A DNA stretch of 13,625 nucleotides from SCUN01 sp964355365 (GTDB taxonomy: Bacteria > Acidobacteriota > Vicinamibacteria > Vicinamibacterales > SCN-69-37): positions 1 through 13,625 of the forward strand of contig CAYHEX010000084.1 of assembly GCA_964355365.1 (NCBI GenBank), in the 5' to 3' direction. Below the pieces are notes generated by a model, which was not told the DNA's origin, searched no databases, and saw nothing but the letters and a program-made list of their open reading frames with translations. This document shows, one piece after another, positions 12,081 through 13,625 of this stretch. The first letter of the stretch is position 1, and every line of letters starts with the position of its first letter. The position numbers and the translations under genes were made by a program.

Positions 12081-13625
12081 ATGGACACCTTCCGCACTCG
12101 TCGTCACCTGCAGGTCGGTTCAGAAGATCTCACCTACTACAGCCTCCCGGAACTCGCGAAGAAGTTCCCCACGGTCGCCACGCTGCCGTACTCGCTCAAG
12201 ATCCTGCTCGAGAATCTACTGCGGCGTGAAGACGGCGGCGCGGTCAAGAAGCACGACATCGAAGCGCTCGCGTCGGCGAAGACCGGTGACAACGAGATTT
12301 CGTTCATGCCCGCGCGCGTGATCCTGCAGGACTTCACCGGCGTGCCGTGTATCGCGGATCTCGCGGCCATGCGCGACGGCATCGTCGAACTCGGCGGCAA
12401 TCCCGACAAGGTCAACCCGCTGCAGCCGGTCGAGCTCGTCATCGATCACTCCGTGCAGGTCGATTACTTCGGCTCCGAGGAGGCGCTGACGCTCAACTCC
12501 GAACTCGAGTACTCGCGCAACCGTGAGCGCTACGTGTTCCTGCGCTGGGGACAGACCGCGTTCAACAACTTCCGCGTCGTCCCGCCGGAGACCGGCATCG
12601 TCCATCAGGTGAACATCGAGTATCTGGCGCGCGTGGTGGTGAAGCACAACGGCGTCGTGTATCCCGATACCGTGTTCGGCACCGACTCGCACACGACCAT
12701 GGTCAACGGCCTCGGCGTCGTCGGCTGGGGCGTGGGCGGCATTGAAGCGGAGGCCGCGATGCTGGGTCAGCCGAGCTCGATGCTGATTCCGCAGGTGCTG
12801 GGCTTCCGGTTGAAGGGCAAACTGCCCGAAGGCGCGACGGCGACCGACCTCGTGCTGACGATCACCGAAGCGCTGCGCAAGAAGGGCGTCGTCGGCAAGT
12901 TCGTGGAGTTCTTCGGGCCTGGGCTGAAGGACCTGACGATTTCGGATCGCGTCGTGCTCGGCAACATGTGCCCGGAGTACGGCGCCACGGTGGCGATCTT
13001 TCCGATCGACGAACTCACGCTCGAATATCTGCGGTTCACGGGTCGCGATGCGGCGCAGGTGGAACTCGTCGAGGCCTATGCGACAGCGCAGGGCCTGTTC
13101 CAGACACCGGAGTCTCCGGAAGCGAAGTACTCCGACACGCTCGAACTGGATCTGACCACGGTGGTGCCGAGCCTGGCGGGACCGCGGCGCCCGCAGGATC
13201 GCGTCGCGCTCAGCCACACGAAGGTGTCGTTCGCGAACGCGCTGCCCGACCTGGAAAAAGGCGTGAAGAAGATCGCGGCCCCTTCGACGGGCTCAGGGCA
13301 GGCGGCCGGTGGCGGCGCTGCGGTGGCGACGAAGACGCAGCTCGAACACGGGTCGGTGGTCATTGCGGCGATCACGAGCTGCACGAACACGTCGAATCCG
13401 TCGGTGATGATCGGCGCGGGCCTGCTCGCGAAGAAGGCCGCCGAGCGTGGGCTCACGCGCAAGCCGTGGGTGAAGACGTCGCTCGCGCCAGGTTCGAAGG
13501 TCGTGACGGAATATCTCAACAAGGCCGGCCTCACGCCGTTCCTCAACGAGATCGGGTTCAACCTCGTCGGGTACGGCTGCACGACGTGCATCGGCAACAG
13601 CGGTCCGCTGCCGGATGAGATCTCG
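12081..13625 (+). CDS. acnA: Aconitate hydratase, AcnA/IRP type (partial, first 515 codons)
   Basis: Open at the window end; the full family length is about 900 residues. It isomerises citrate to isocitrate in the TCA cycle, in the cytoplasm, using a [4Fe-4S] cluster. The opening YYSLPELAKKFPTVATLPYS is followed by FMPARVILQDFTGVPCIADL, DHSVQVDYFGSEEAL, GTDSHTTMVNGLGVVGWGVG and MCPEYGATVAIFPID, all typical of AcnA. The three cluster ligands are present as Cys434 (SCTNTSNPS), Cys500 and Cys503 (GCTTCIGNSGPLP), each one position from the E. coli AcnA numbering I recall. Residues 401-412, AAPSTGSGQAAG, lie in a linker and derive partly from a repeat insertion. ATG at 12081 lies 21 bases after the barrel gene; GAGGG just 2 bases upstream is too close to be a normal Shine-Dalgarno, while CACAAT ends 9 bases upstream. 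Confidence 0.97.
   Translation, partial: MDTFRTRRHLQVGSEDLTYYSLPELAKKFPTVATLPYSLKILLENLLRREDGGAVKKHDIEALASAKTGDNEISFMPARVILQDFTGVPCIADLAAMRDGIVELGGNPDKVNPLQPVELVIDHSVQVDYFGSEEALTLNSELEYSRNRERYVFLRWGQTAFNNFRVVPPETGIVHQVNIEYLARVVVKHNGVVYPDTVFGTDSHTTMVNGLGVVGWGVGGIEAEAAMLGQPSSMLIPQVLGFRLKGKLPEGATATDLVLTITEALRKKGVVGKFVEFFGPGLKDLTISDRVVLGNMCPEYGATVAIFPIDELTLEYLRFTGRDAAQVELVEAYATAQGLFQTPESPEAKYSDTLELDLTTVVPSLAGPRRPQDRVALSHTKVSFANALPDLEKGVKKIAAPSTGSGQAAGGGAAVATKTQLEHGSVVIAAITSCTNTSNPSVMIGAGLLAKKAAERGLTRKPWVKTSLAPGSKVVTEYLNKAGLTPFLNEIGFNLVGYGCTTCIGNSGPLPDEIS
13281..13302. repeat. Short dispersed-type repeat inserted in frame in acnA
   Basis: CCTTCGACGGGCTCAGGGCA (13281-13300) plus GG matches a short element that I recognise from many environmental bacterial genomes, where its frames appear in predicted proteins as the peptides STGSGQ, FD.LRAG and, on the opposite strand, CPEPVEG. 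All three frame signatures can be read here: PSTGSGQ in the acnA frame, PFDGLRAGG in another, and CPEPVEG on the minus strand. Only one copy is seen in this window, so its repeat nature rests on prior knowledge. Confidence 0.65.

Noticed and set aside
12216..13217. Open frame of 333 codons on the minus strand opposite acnA
   Set aside because: Antisense to a clear aconitase; the translation is His/Arg/Asp-rich without domains.

Overview
The window is GC-rich, almost fully coding DNA from a Gram-negative bacterium. It encodes two lipid A enzymes (LpxD, LpxB), several exported proteins and a probable outer-membrane barrel. The mix fits an Acidobacteriota-type genome (Vicinamibacteria-like), but that placement is an inference from gene content and composition; no rRNA or other marker is present. 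No gap between genes exceeds about 140 bases, and I see no tRNA, rRNA, IS element or CRISPR array.

Left part (1-1350): two divergent small heat-shock protein genes share a 138-bp intergenic region. The leftward hsp20 overlaps a YmdB-type metallophosphoesterase, cut by the window edge, by 4 bases (GTGA). The rightward hsp20 carries a leader that can fold over its own ribosome binding site, a candidate RNA thermometer, and ends at a strong 12-bp hairpin terminator. The intergenic region also holds an inverted repeat (TGCAAAT/ATTTGCA) that brackets the best -10 candidates of both strands.

Middle left (1351-3135): gatC and gatA, two subunits of the tRNA-dependent amidotransferase, run leftward and overlap by one base; gatB is not here. 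Only 25 bp separate gatC from the rightward genes. That gap contains a perfect palindrome that reads as an extended -10 box on both strands.

Right part (3136-12059): a long rightward run of envelope and export genes. In order: an exported zinc hydrolase of the S1/P1 nuclease and phospholipase C fold, lpxD, an active M16 peptidase, an M16 homologue without the zinc motif but with an extra C-terminal domain, lpxB, a small secreted protein of unknown function, a secreted matrixin-like metalloprotease, and an outer-membrane beta-barrel candidate. From the first M16 gene to the barrel gene every junction overlaps by 1 or 4 bases, so these six genes are very probably one transcript. Lipid A enzymes flanking an M16 pair suggest an envelope biogenesis or quality-control cluster; that is inference. 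The signal peptide of the second M16 protein is encoded by a degenerate 9-bp tandem repeat.

Right end (12081-13625): the first 515 codons of aconitase (acnA type), open at the window edge. A short dispersed-type repeat is inserted in frame in a linker just before the first cluster-ligand cysteine.
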